NCBI RefSeq assembly: GCF_963678975.1
Contig: NC_089280.1
Coordinates: 15,660,780 to 15,724,779, forward strand
Length of the DNA stretch: 64,000 bases
Reading direction: 5' to 3'
DNA from: Dysidea avara
Taxonomy: Eukaryota > Porifera > Demospongiae > Dictyoceratida > Dysideidae
Below are positions 42,005 through 53,102 of this stretch, one piece after another. Under the pieces are notes generated by a model. It was given only the letters and a program-made list of their open reading frames with translations. It had not been told where the DNA came from and did no database searches. The position numbers and the translations under genes are program-made. The stretch's first letter is position 1, and every line of letters begins with the position of its first letter.

Positions 42005-44086
42005 ATGATGATAAAGACGTTATATCTACTACTGATTGTAAGCAATGTTATTGCTGCTTTATCACAACACCAATCTTTTCCATCTACAATTGATGTTAGT
42101 GAGAGCTGTGAAGCAGCAATTCGCAGACTTTCAACATTGGAAGTCACAGAACCAACCTTGATGGCTCAATACTGGGACTCCTGGGGAAAACCAAATCACG
42201 GTATGATGTATGGTCATACTGTCTTCCTTGGCTACTATGATGAGTGTATTGATTTGAAGAACACAGCAGTGGGTGAAACAAAGTACTGCATTTATGCAAT
42301 GGAAATGAACTCTACTACCTTGCTTGATTCCAAAGATGACATTTGCCATTCTGAGGACTGTCCCAAGCCATTGAATTTCAATGCATCAACCAGTATTGAG
42401 ATTGGAGTATGTTATCCTTCAGCATGTTCTCCAAATGAATTTGCAACTGTGTTATCAAGGATGGATATCTCCAGTACCACATCAGTGACTGTTGATCCAT
42501 TCAATAATGTTTTGGACACTCACATAACAAAACTTACCAGTACCAGTGATGTACCATCATTCTGTCCCCAAACTGATCCAGAGTATGATGGAGGCACAGT
42601 AGCAGTCATTGTAGTGCTTGCAGTCTTGGTAGGTTTAGTAGTAATTGGGACTAGTTTAGACTTCTTTTCATGGTTGCTTTCCATTTATGAAACTCAAGGT
42701 GGTGATGCAAAAAATATTAAGAAGGATAAAGATGGAGAAAAGTCTGCTGATCTTCCGAGTTTGAAGAACTTCATTACAGCTTTTTCCTTATGTAGCACTG
42801 TTCCTACCCTGTTGAACACAAAGCAATCACCTTCAGTAGTAAAAGCTGTCAATGCTATTAAAGTCTTAGCTCTTTTGTGCGAAATTGTGTTCCATGCTTA
42901 TATGCTAATTAAAATTTCCCCGCGTGTTAGCCAGAATATTCCACACTATATCAGTAAATTTCATACCAAAATAGTTAGTCAACCATTCATGAACATAACC
43001 TTTGCTGTTGATACATTTTTTCTTTTAAGTGGTACACTGTCTTCCTATCTAACATTTAAGGACATGGAGAAGCACAAAAGGTTTAGATTTTGGTACTTTT
43101 ATGTCAACCGATATTTCCGCCTAGCTCCAATGTTGTACTTAGCAACATTCGTTTCCTACAAATTGTTTGTACATTTCTCACAAGGTGCTTTATGGAGTTT
43201 CCCAGAAGTTGGCTGTTCATTAACCTGGTGGCTTAATGTATTTTTCATTAATAATTATGCCCCTGCCTTTGCCATATGTGTTGGACCAAGCTGGCATGTT
43301 AGTGCTGATATGCAGCTATTTGTGATTTCTCCAATATTCATATTGGCATTATACCATGGAGGATTTGCTGGAGTGATTGTATTGGCTTTGGGCATAGTTG
43401 GATCAACTGCTACCATTGGAGTTGTTGCTGGTAGGAATGGCTTTATGGGTGCCATGTATGCCAATCCAGTAATACCGAAAATGTTTGAACAGGCACAATA
43501 TTTACACTCTCAGATTTTTTATAGAATTAATCCTTATCTGGTTGGTATTCTCTTGGGATACATTCTTTACAAGAAGTATAGCATAGCTAAATTAAAAATC
43601 GCCAATTCAACAAAATGTTTTATATACATTTTATTGTGGCTTGTAGCAATATTCCTTTGTAGTAATACGCTATTTGGAACAATAGGAGAATGCAATGGCA
43701 CTCGTCCTTTCACTGATTTGGAAAATATCATTTTCCTGATGTTTGGAGGATTGGCTTGGAGTATTGGTGTTGCCATCATCATCTATAATTGTAATACAGG
43801 CTATGGGGGCATGACGAATGCTATATTGTCTTGGCCTGGATGGGATCCACTAGTTAGGTTATCTTATGGAGTGGTCTTGTTCCACATGTTGGTGATGTTT
43901 TACATAATGGGAACTATGCAGACAAACTTTATATTTACAAACACCGTATTTGCTATGCTCTGTGTAAATTTTGCTGTTGGAGCTTTCAGTGTATCAGCAG
44001 TGTTTGTTCTGATTGCAGAAATCCCTATATCAAAAGTAGTGTCACTTTGCTTCAAGCTAACTGGAACAGAAATTCGTAGCAAATGA
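42005..44086 (+). CDS. NRF-6-type (nose resistant to fluoxetine) membrane acyltransferase, intronless
   Basis: 693 residues. A signal peptide (MMIKTLYLLLIVSNVIAALS) leads a Cys-rich NRF-type ectodomain (about 25-190, with CYPSACSPNEF). A first membrane segment near 195-217 is followed by a multi-pass acyltransferase-3 domain (about 275-680). That domain includes a conserved His in EIVFHAYML near residue 295, FRLAPMLYLATF, PSWHVSADMQLFVISP near 425-440 and INPYLVGILLGYIL. Nematode NRF-6/NDG-4 relatives act in lipid or yolk transport at epithelial membranes; the substrate here is unknown. The ATG at 42005 was chosen over upstream in-frame codons because it begins a good signal peptide and the B copy is not in frame upstream (an extra A lies just before its ATG). 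AATAAA lies about 150 bp after the stop. Confidence 0.88.
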   Translation: MMIKTLYLLLIVSNVIAALSQHQSFPSTIDVSESCEAAIRRLSTLEVTEPTLMAQYWDSWGKPNHGMMYGHTVFLGYYDECIDLKNTAVGETKYCIYAMEMNSTTLLDSKDDICHSEDCPKPLNFNASTSIEIGVCYPSACSPNEFATVLSRMDISSTTSVTVDPFNNVLDTHITKLTSTSDVPSFCPQTDPEYDGGTVAVIVVLAVLVGLVVIGTSLDFFSWLLSIYETQGGDAKNIKKDKDGEKSADLPSLKNFITAFSLCSTVPTLLNTKQSPSVVKAVNAIKVLALLCEIVFHAYMLIKISPRVSQNIPHYISKFHTKIVSQPFMNITFAVDTFFLLSGTLSSYLTFKDMEKHKRFRFWYFYVNRYFRLAPMLYLATFVSYKLFVHFSQGALWSFPEVGCSLTWWLNVFFINNYAPAFAICVGPSWHVSADMQLFVISPIFILALYHGGFAGVIVLALGIVGSTATIGVVAGRNGFMGAMYANPVIPKMFEQAQYLHSQIFYRINPYLVGILLGYILYKKYSIAKLKIANSTKCFIYILLWLVAIFLCSNTLFGTIGECNGTRPFTDLENIIFLMFGGLAWSIGVAIIIYNCNTGYGGMTNAILSWPGWDPLVRLSYGVVLFHMLVMFYIMGTMQTNFIFTNTVFAMLCVNFAVGAFSVSAVFVLIAEIPISKVVSLCFKLTGTEIRSK

Positions 44087-44238
44087 TTTTAAACTCTTGG
44101 TAGTGTAATTCAGTTTTCTTAGGATTTACTGTTAGTACTACATATAGCGTGTGTTTACTCCTTTTTTAAAATAATGAAAGAAGTTAAAAGCAGCAATGAA
44201 TGTATTACATCTTTCTACTAATGTAAGAAATTGATACA

Positions 44239-44244
44239 AATAAA
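44239..44244 (+). terminator. Polyadenylation signal AATAAA of the acyltransferase gene
   Basis: Canonical AATAAA 153 bp after the stop codon, in the expected orientation. No other gene lies nearby on this strand. Confidence 0.55.
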
Positions 44245-44800
44245 AGTCTTATGCAGGAACCAAAATGATCAAATTATAAGTGCCTATAACATTAAATACA
44301 CAATGGTATAAACTTAATAGTAAAGATCTCTTATACCATGTGTTTTTTTTTTGAGGTTGCAGCGTATCCACTCTCTGGTCACTTTTAATGATAATCATTC
44401 TTGTCATCTTTTTACATACCAAGGCATTGAATTTGTGTATGGATATACCTGCTTTTAGGTGTGCATGTAATAGTATAGATGTCACAACTAATAATGTTGT
44501 TGAAGAGCCTAGACTACTATAGCTATATTATATGATAATTAAGGAAGTATGAATGGCTGCAAGCATTTGTAACAATTGGTTTGTTGAACACAGAAAACAG
44601 TTAAAGTACTGTAACCACACTCTTAAAATTTGTCAAGTGGGAGAGGCTCAGATTTTCAAGCAAAACAATGATATAGCTTCCCTAGAACAAAAACAGTGAG
44701 GTAAAATTAATTGTCACAGTATTCTAATACAACAGTCACACTCAGTCTATGCACCATATCAATGCCATAGTACATTTACCTACAATTGGAGCCATTAGGA
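44245..44800. other. Spacer up to the duplication junction
   Basis: AT-rich, no gene recognised. The junction is near 44800, where ...GCCATTAGGA meets CTGATGATGCTGTACAATGG, the internal 7TM sequence of unit A with a three-base GAT addition. Confidence 0.6.
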
Positions 44801-45501
44801 CTGATGATGCTGTACAATGGTGCCCTATGCTTACAGTGTGTTGCTGCTGTTATTCTGATGATAATGCACTTTGGGATCACAACCAACTCACAATACATAT
44901 TCCAGTCCATCTTCTTTTTGTTTATGCTAGGGGATATAGCCATTGAACTATTTGCTACCTGCATCCTGGCTTCACAGTGTATCTTAGCAACAGATTACAG
45001 CTGTCCTCTCCATCAAGGGACAAGTGGATCTTCAGATGCAGCCTTGCTTATAGTATAAGCTTACTCATCCTGTTTGGTTCTTTCATAGTAACACGTGATG
45101 GCAGGTACATAATTCTACCAAGTGGTCATTGTAACTATTGGGCTTTAGACTATGATACCATATTGATCCCACGTACCAACGCTGTTGTCAATAAAATATT
45201 TCAAATAGCATTGTTTATAGTCTACCTGTGCTACTACTACAAGCTCAGCACCAGCTTCGGAGGCTTCTAAGAAGCAGAATCGTGTGCTCTATTCAAGATT
45301 GCCATTTCCATTGGTGGAACCATTGGCATCTCTGAATTCATCTTTCTGCTGGAGTTGTTCTTTGCTGTTGATTACATTGGTGGGATAGTTGCCGCTATAT
45401 TGCTGTCCATACAGCGGTGCGTCATCATGACCTCCTTTCTGTATTATAAAAGGATGACCAAGCTTTGCAGAGATGTCTTCAATAAGGATACTTCTCCATA
45501 A
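44801..45501 (+). pseudogene. Truncated, frameshifted copy of the 7TM gene
   Basis: Matches 29461-30192 but lacks the start codon, signal peptide, ectodomain and first membrane segment, because the duplication begins inside the gene. A 10-bp deletion (ACCTTGCCTA missing near 44973), deletion of the AAACAGGTAA region near 45099, deletion near 45255 and a 2-bp insertion near 45282 break the frame. The stop corresponding to the parent is at 45499-45501. No promoter is expected. Confidence 0.92.
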
Positions 45502-46304
45502 ACAATACGTAATAAGAACTAATTGTTTATTTACCTCTGTATTTATCCATGTGCATTAGCTTTAAGATTGTATTATTAAGCACTCCTAAAATGGTATTTC
45601 TTGTACATGTAATGGTTGTGATGTAGACATGACTGCATATGTACTGTTGATTGCACAATCATTTAAGATTGCAAGACAGAAGCTGGGAATTTGAGCTTGT
45701 CAAATCAGGGTTACACCACGGAATGAGGCATGTTGGAATTAAACAGTGATTTCTTGCTATGATAGCTATATCAGCTACAGTAGTAATGTAGCTCACTGGT
45801 TATTGACCATCTAAGGTTTTATGCACAATAACTCAGGAATAAATTTTTGACAGACCTATGTGTACTATCTCCCAGCACTCACAACAAAAATTGATCCCAA
45901 CAGTATGATAAGGATGACAATTATAGTGGACGACGTGCATCCATCAATTATTGACCATTTCTACTTATTATTGACTTACCTATAAAATCAAGAAATGGAC
46001 CATAATGAATTTCAAGCAATAATTAAAAAGCTATACAAACAACCTAACCACTAACATGACAAGGGTTTAATTTACAACTAAAAATGAATTTAATTTAAAC
46101 ATACCATTCAAAGAGATATACACACATTTAGTGAGGTTTTTATGTACATTCACGTAGTAGTTCACACATGTACATGTAGGCCATGATCAACTTGTACACA
46201 TTAGCTAGTTGTGTACTCAGAGGTTCTTATTGCAATAGTTTGTATCCGTGTACTGTATTGTGTTTGCGTATTTGGTAAGTTTACTTTTGACTCTGTTGTC
46301 ATAG
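45502..46304. other. Unit B region between the 7TM pseudogene and the ATR fragment
   Basis: Aligns with 30193-32334 minus the 1.3-kb block. No gene recognised. Confidence 0.6.
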
Positions 46305-47688
46305 TGCTCGAGGAATGATGCCGAATGTCATCGAAGACAACTCTACATCAGAACCTATGTGAGCTATATTCATTGTACATATTACAAATATGTATAATTG
46401 ATGGCATTTAGTCAGTCGTACCTCTGAATGAGAAGTGTGGTCTACTGGAATGGGTACACAACACAAATGGACTGAGACAAATACTCAATAAAATTTATCA
46501 GTATGCACATAATGCAACATGTTCATACGTGTACTTTTGTCACTAGGCAAAGGGGTATGTACACAACAGGTAAAGAATTAAAGGAGATTGCAAAGGCAGT
46601 TGAGAAAGACCCAGAGTAAGTGATGTGTTTAATGTTCCTTCCTCATGTTCATCTTTACACAGAATTGCAAGAGACGTGTTCCTTAACCAACTACTACCAA
46701 AGTATGCAATAAAACTGTATATTGTTCTCCAGTAGTAGTGTTCAGCTTTGTAAAGGTTCCCTGTTGTGTTTGATGAGTGGTTTTTGCATAATTTTCTGGA
46801 CCCCACTGCTTGGTATGATAGATAATACTATTGTTAGATGTAACATGTTGTATGCTTCATGTTACAGGTATCAAGCACGTGTGGCATACATTCGAACATG
46901 TGCTGTAATGTCAATAGTTGGCTATATACTGGGATTAGGTGACAGACATGGAGAGAACATACTATTTGATTCTACCAATGGAGACTGTGTACATGTTGAC
47001 TTTAACTGCTTGTTTAACAGGGTACGATTCATTGTGTTAGTTTCATAAGTAAGTTTTGTAAATTGCAGGGAGAACAATTAGGAGTACCAGAAAGAGTACC
47101 TTTCCGTCTCACCCACAATATGGTCCATGCTATGGTAAGAATAAGTACCAGGGTTAATCACCGTATACGTGACTCCATATAAGGGATAACAGGGTATGAG
47201 GGAATATTTTGTAAAAGTTGTGAGGTGACACTTAGGTTATTGAGAGAACAGAGTGATCCCTTAATGTGGTAAGTGATTTTAATACTTGTTACTGTAGGAG
47301 ATTTAGATAATTCTTTGATGGTCTGTATATGTAGTGTTTTAAAAACCTTTATACATGACTCACTTGTGGAGTGGAATAGAGGAAGAGGTAGAAGTGAATC
47401 AACACTTGCCAATAAGGAGACAGTATGGATCAGTTTAGTTTAACAGTTGTAATGTATACGGCCGTACTACAGACTACTTCTATTAAAAACATTGAGGATC
47501 GTTTGTTGGGAAATTTCCCTAAAGCAAAAGGACTACCATTGTCAATTGAAGGACAAGTACATTCTCTTATACAGGTGTGATGATAAATTGTTAAGTAACT
47601 CTGTTTGCATCATATTTACATTTCATTAGGAGGCAACAGATATTGACAATCTCAGTAAAATGTTTATTGGATGGGCTGCTTACATGTG
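46305..47688 (+). pseudogene. Duplicated 3' end of ATR (exons 79-89), frame-broken
   Basis: Eleven exon equivalents with introns retained: 46305-46358, 46412-46500, 46547-46615, 46663-46701, 46756-46812, 46868-47021, 47069-47134, about 47184 onward, and on to the TGA at 47686-47688. The catalytic-loop exon ([14 protein letters not shown]) is unchanged. At the exon 86 equivalent, the parent's ATATAGGGTATAACAGGG is ATATAAGGGATAACAGGG, which removes one base after the acceptor and puts TAA in frame. Missense changes include Arg to His in exon 79 and Pro to Leu in FPDPTAWY. The copy lacks the HEAT, FAT and N-lobe parts and a known promoter. Retained introns show it arose by DNA duplication, not retrocopying. 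Confidence 0.92.
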
Positions 47689-47953
47689 AAAGCCAAACAC
47701 GTATAATTTTAGACAACAATGTTTTTATCATGATCACTGTGTAGATATTGCCAATCATTTCCAGTCACAAATGTACATTATGCCAAATTTCACTTGCATT
47801 GTTGTTAAAGCATACAGGGTGGCCAGATAAAGGATGTCTAATAGAACAGTCACCAGATAAAATATCTGGTGGAAATAATAAGCTATAACAAGGAAGTTAA
47901 ATATAATAAAGTTTGAGACCATGCTCCCAGACCTTCTTGTATAAAAAAATATA

Positions 47954-48348
47954 CAGTCGGACCTCTCTAATCCGACACCTGCGTAATCCAGAGTCCTCTG
48001 TAATCTGACCAAAATGTCATTTACCAACACCTTTGTATAGAAAACAACCTCTGTATTCTGACACCTCTGTACTCCATAATCTGACACCAAATTTGATTCC
48101 TTAGACTTGGAAATACATTGTTTTTTTACCTTTGTAATCTGACAGAGAATAATAGCAGCATTAAGCGTTTAATTGGTTGACAATACTAGGAATTAATTCA
48201 TGTAAAATTTTTCATTTTACTTGTAATTTACTGCATAATCAACATAATTCTAGATATGATGCAATGTCAGATTACAGAGGTGACTTGATAATCTAACAAC
48301 CTTGTAGCTCCTTAATCCAGCAAAATTCTTATCAGAGAGGTTTGACTG
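47954..48348. mobile_element. pogo/Tigger-like MITE (copy in unit B)
   Basis: Paralogue of 34004-34434 with the same left end CAGTCGGACCTCTCTAATCC and a right end GAGAGGTTTGACTG. Small internal deletions distinguish it from the A copy. Confidence 0.75.
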
Positions 48349-49727
48349 TGCTTTGTACCTCACTGTCAGAGTGTGCTTCAGTTGCACACTGAACAAATTT
48401 AGTTATAATTTTGTTGTGTCCTTGTTAATGTCTGTTACTATTAGTTTGTTTGTTTGTTTGTCATGTATTACTCATTTTTGTGGTTTCTTTGCAATTCTGT
48501 ACTGTGTACTTTACACATAAGTCACATGTGTCTGAGGCATTTGTAATCCTATCAAAGGTCCCTAGTGGGATATATAGCATTCTCAGAATATCCACACAGA
48601 TGTGGCCATCTCTCTAATATAAGAGGCAACTCATGTTTTCCCCAAGAACATATTAATCTACTACATATCTCTAACGCTAGTGCTGTGTTTTTTCACTCCC
48701 TGTAGCTAATGCCAGTGAATGTTGCATCACACTAGTGTTGAGCCTTTGATGTACTGTAAACTTCTGTGGTTATTTAAAGCAATGAATAGTTAATTTGGAC
48801 CCCATTTGTTGGCTCCATGCCATGTATATGGACATATGCATGTGTGTGGTGTATATAGTATGTGTTTGGTGCATGTGTGTGTGTACATGTGTGTGTGTGC
48901 ATGTGTGTGTGTGCATGCGTATGTGACTGTGTGTGGTAAAAAAATTGGTGTGTCTGACACCAAAATGTCGCTAAATACACATCACTTGCCAAGTTGGTGT
49001 GTATATTGCAACACTTTGGTGTGTATATTGCAACACTTTGGTGTGCAGGACACACTTCATGGTGTGTCAGACACACTTCATATTTTAGAGTCTGTGTGTT
49101 TGTGTGCATTTGTGGTCATAAACATTGGGCGCATTTGACACCTAAAATATTTAATGATCAAATCACAAAATTAATTTTATAGTGCAAATCTACTTGTTAA
49201 TAGTTTTAAGCTATTCTCAATACCTTAAATTACAAGAAAATTATTGAAATATTTTCAAAACTGTGCCCTGCTCTTATTAGCAACCCACTAAACATGAAAA
49301 TTCTAATTATTTAATGTGCTCATATGGGTGATTTTCCAAAATTCAGTCACAAATGCATGTGCTTAATTTTTTCACGGAAACAAACTTCTCTGGAGTGCAG
49401 CTTTCTTTGGAACAACTTGTACAAAAGCAAATCACATAATCTGTAGTAAATGGGTCTGCAAGTTCAATGTGCTCACATAACTCAGTGACTGATACATGTG
49501 TTTTGTTTTTTTTCTTTTAAATATTGGATGTTGCATTTGAATTGAAGTCATAATCATTAGCTAAATTTTGTTGACAAATGCATAGCTATATCCCTCTACT
49601 TTGGGGTCACATAAAGACATAACCGCAAGAGTTAAAAGAATAATTATCTTTGAGCTGTTGCTACACATTGCTACGATGCAGAACAGAAATGATACGGTTG
49701 GGGTTGTAGACCAGGCAGTGCTTTAAT
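48349..49727. other. Unit B non-coding region
   Basis: Copy of 34435-35760 with small differences. No gene recognised. The matched open frames on both strands come from the GTGT/CACA tract. Confidence 0.5.
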
Positions 49728-49764
49728 CATAGATATTAGAGCCTACGGTTCCTCTAATATCTAT
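49728..49764. mobile_element. 37-bp foldback insertion with 8-bp target duplication
   Basis: CATAGATATTAGAG, a 9-10-base loop, then CTCTAATATCTAT form a perfect stem of 13 bp. GCTTTAAT flanks both sides (49720-49727 and 49765-49772). Copy A has a single GCTTTAAT at the same place (near 35776) and no insert. Confidence 0.85.
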
Positions 49765-50069
49765 GCTTTAATATTGTGGAGTGATGATCACGTGATCAGT
49801 GTAATGACATGCCCAGTTAATCTCCTTAGTAATCGCATGCAATTTCTCCTAGCTATCCTTGATGTATCAAGCGTACAGTTACAGACTAGGTATGTTAGTT
49901 GGATTAAGCTCGGGAATCGAAGCCGCGGGAATCATAATTCATACCGTATAGCAAGGGGGTGACACACAGGCACTCACTGTAGGTAGATCTGCGACCGCGG
50001 TCAAAGTCTAAGTCAAAGGTCAAGGCCACCAAAATCGTGCCAAATCAACGGTCAAGAGTAAAAGTTTTC

Positions 50070-50139
50070 GTCTCATCCCCAGCCGCCCACGCGCTCGATC
50101 ACGCGAAGGTCAAAGCGCGTGGGCGGCTGGGGACGAGAC
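50070..50139. repeat. GC-rich hairpin specific to unit B
   Basis: The left arm 50070-50094 and right arm 50115-50139 are 25-bp inverted repeats with one mismatch, containing CCCCAGCCGCCCACGCGC. It is strikingly GC-rich in an AT-rich region and absent from A, which has a different foldback here. Confidence 0.85.
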
Positions 50140-50731
50140 TATTGTATATCAATATATATACCTGGGTTCGCTGTGGACGTGACAGAAGAGGTTAAAGTCT
50201 AGTGCTAGACAAGCTGTGTACGTTATAGTTACGTGAGTTCTTGTGGTAATCAATACGTTTTGTGACCCATTCATTGTAAATTTCTGCATAAATTTATACA
50301 GGGCCTCGTACAGGGCGGAGCCGGGCTTGTGATACAGCTCTACAGATACTGCAAAGCTATTTGTTTCTAATGTAGTGAGGGAGGGCTAATGAGTGTCAAG
50401 AGGTCAAAATGCCATTATAAAGTGTTCCTTTCCTAATATCTGCTATTGAATTTGCCATACCGGAACAAGAAAGTGATTTTCATCCTCAAAATGACCTCTG
50501 ATTCTCGCTCTGATTTCCTTCTGCTATTACTCATTCACATCTCCATTCACTGCTCTTTCCAAATCTAGTCCAGAATCTGAGGTATCTATTACATGTCATG
50601 GGTTAAGGTAGGGGCGGGTGTCTCTGGACAAAGTTTTACATGTATTAGAAAATTGTTTATTTCTCTTCGAGAGTAGAACGGATTCTAACATGCTTGGTGC
50701 CAAATTGGAGCCAATGAAATAGGCTATCAGT

Positions 50732-51093
50732 TAGCGCTGAGCGGTTTTGATATTTCATAGACGGTACGGTATTGTCAACTTGATATTGCGGTATGACTAA
50801 ATTATTGGCATACCGTAGTTTTAGACCTACAGTACTAGATTTAGACACAGAAATAACCCTAAAAATTTCAGTTAATGACAGAATTGTGTTGAAAGCCAAT
50901 TGCAATATATTTACTGCAGTACATATCCATTCATATGTGTTGTAAGTAGACTTCTTCACACAGGATACGTTATTTTAGCTACTAAAAGACTTGTGTTTTC
51001 GAATTCACGGTATTTGCGGTAGTTACAAATTTGGACAGTATCAAAAGCAGATACCACAGTGTAACTAAAATATTGTCATATTGCTCAGCACTA
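50732..51093. mobile_element. hAT-like MITE in unit B with 8-bp target duplication
   Basis: 362 bp with ends TAGCGCTGAGC and GCTCAGCACTA, flanked by CTATCAGT on both sides (50724-50731 and 51094-51101). Copy A has one CTATCAGT and no insert (near 38480). No coding capacity was seen. Confidence 0.9.
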
Positions 51094-52430
51094 CTATCAG
51101 TGGTATAAATTGTGAGTGGTAAAGTGTAGGGTGCTAGGAGAAAGAACAGTCTAAATTTGCAATTTGAGAAAATGCTAAAAAATTATGTGGTTGGGGTTTC
51201 CGGACACCAGTAAAAGTAGGCGTACCTGGCATTGTTATGGGAATTGCTGCACTCCACTGAGTGCCGTGGCCCAGCAGAGACTGATAGCGTCCTGTTTGGC
51301 TGGTTACTTTGTTTATGGCAGCGATTTTTTTTAGCAACAGGATTGCGTTATGCTGCTCCGGACCTTGCAGTTGTCTTGCAACGCTTTCAAAGATGCGAAG
51401 TTTGATCTACTGCTGGAAATCTGTACTGGCCCTTACCTAAACACAGAAACAGCATACTTTAGTAATGAGGCCCAGCGGATCCTTGGCTGCTGGTTGTGTT
51501 GATTACAGCTTCTCCGGACTGCTGGCTGTGTTGATTGCGCATTCAAGTTGACACGGTACAGGTAATGGGCCAGTTGTACTATCTCTAAACCATATGTCTG
51601 TTCACTGTATAGTGATTAACTATTTGTGGTGCATATGGTTGCTTAGAATTATGAACAATGCCCTCAATCTACTGTTACATGTGTTAATACACGTTTAGAA
51701 AATTTTTTTACACAAAAATGTTCTACATGCGCAAGCAAATCATGACAAATCTCAGTAATCCTTGAAGCTATCAAGATAAAACTTTGGTATTTTATAGCAC
51801 ACAAGTGGGGTACTTAAGTGCTCAAATCATAGCCTGATTGGTTTCCATTCCATCCTTCAGTAGCGGATTATAAACGAAGTGTCCAGAATACGCAGCTGTC
51901 CGAAACCCCCTTACTTACCTTATTATTCCATGACCCTGGTATGGGGGAATTTGCTACATTGCATCAGTTCAGGCCATTTTGACGTGCCAAAATTTCCACA
52001 AATTGAGGCTTTTCTAACATCATTTCAGTAGAAATATGCCTATTCCAGCTGGCATTGAACAAAGTATAGCAAACTTCTTCTTATGCAAAACTATCAAACT
52101 GATCTGTGTTGAGTTCAGATAATTATGTGGTCGCACGTTTTGTCTAAGGATTCAGATACTGTTTATTTTTTTGTTTTGTATGGTTTTATCGTGAGCATTT
52201 TAATGCTTTTCTCTCGTGATTTATTATGGCCTAATGTACTTTAATTCATGACTACACTAGCTACAAAAGGAAAAAAAAACATTTAGTTGCAAAATGTAAT
52301 TGTTTTATTACTGCTTGATTGTGATAAATTGATATTCGTAAAAAGTTCCATAGTTTAGGTTGATGAAAGAAATAAGAATCCATAGTCGAGCTAGTATGAG
52401 CTGTCTTGTGGTATAGTTTTGATGGATTGT
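51094..52430. other. Unit B non-coding region before the BEL/Pao insertion
   Basis: Copy of 38480-39826 with small differences. No gene recognised. Confidence 0.5.
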
Positions 52431-52617
52431 TATGAGGGGTTGGCAGTGATAGTAGCGGCTCGTCTGCGTGGATCAACTGGAGGATTACTTCGCCCTTGAC
52501 GGACGGATAGAACTAAGCCAGCAACACGTCCATATTGTTCAGTAATACACACATGATCTACATTACATCATACACTAAATATACAATAGTATATTACATA
52601 ATAGTTAGTCCGTGACA
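52431..52617 (-). repeat. 3' LTR of the BEL/Pao element
   Basis: 187 bp, with plus-strand ends TATGAGGGG and CGTGACA. It differs from the other LTR by scattered substitutions and small indels. Confidence 0.92.
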
Positions 52618-52877
52618 TCTTCCTGGGGGCCGCCAAGCTCAGTGATCCAATTCTTCACCTTGACCCTTGCTTTCTGAGCTGCTGTATGCTTTGGTCGGCC
52701 TGTCCCTTCAGTATCCTCTGCTGCCTTGTCCAGGGTACTATTCCTTTGGTCTGGTGAGGTTGTCTTGTGATCAATAGACAATACTTCTTGTGATACTTCC
52801 AATGGGATTAGTCTAGCAATGGGATGATTAGTTTTACCTTGTGCTGTCCGTTAGCCGCACGTACCAGACCATCATTT
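52605..52877 (-). pseudogene. Displaced C-terminal tail of BEL/Pao pol
   Basis: Beyond the nested MITE, DGLVRAANGQHKV and RLIPLEV-like sequence then SKDH-type charged tail reach a stop near 52605. The phrase DGLVRAA is typical of the end of BEL/Pao pol, where it normally follows the integrase C-terminal domain directly. A frame change is also present near 52810. Confidence 0.75.
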
Positions 52878-53102
52878 CAGGCCTGCCAACCTGGAAAGTA
52901 AAAAAATCTTGAGATTTCTGTACCTTTATTGTAGTATTGCAGTGTGTAGTAAAAAAAAACTGGTAGATGCTATGCTGAGACCAAAAAAAAAAAAAAAAAG
53001 GTCTCAACTTTTCTCAAAAACCGTGAGATTCGATCTGCTGCCCTTGAGCAGGGTAGTGAAACCGTGAGACTCACGGTAAACCCGTGAGAGTTGGCAGGCC
53101 TG
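52878..53102. mobile_element. MITE nested in the BEL/Pao integrase
   Basis: 225 bp with perfect ends CAGGCCTGCCAAC...GTTGGCAGGCCTG, flanked by TCATTT on both sides (52872-52877 and 53103-53108). It contains an A/T run near 52983-52999 and repeated CCGTGAGACTCACGG palindromic words. Confidence 0.9.
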
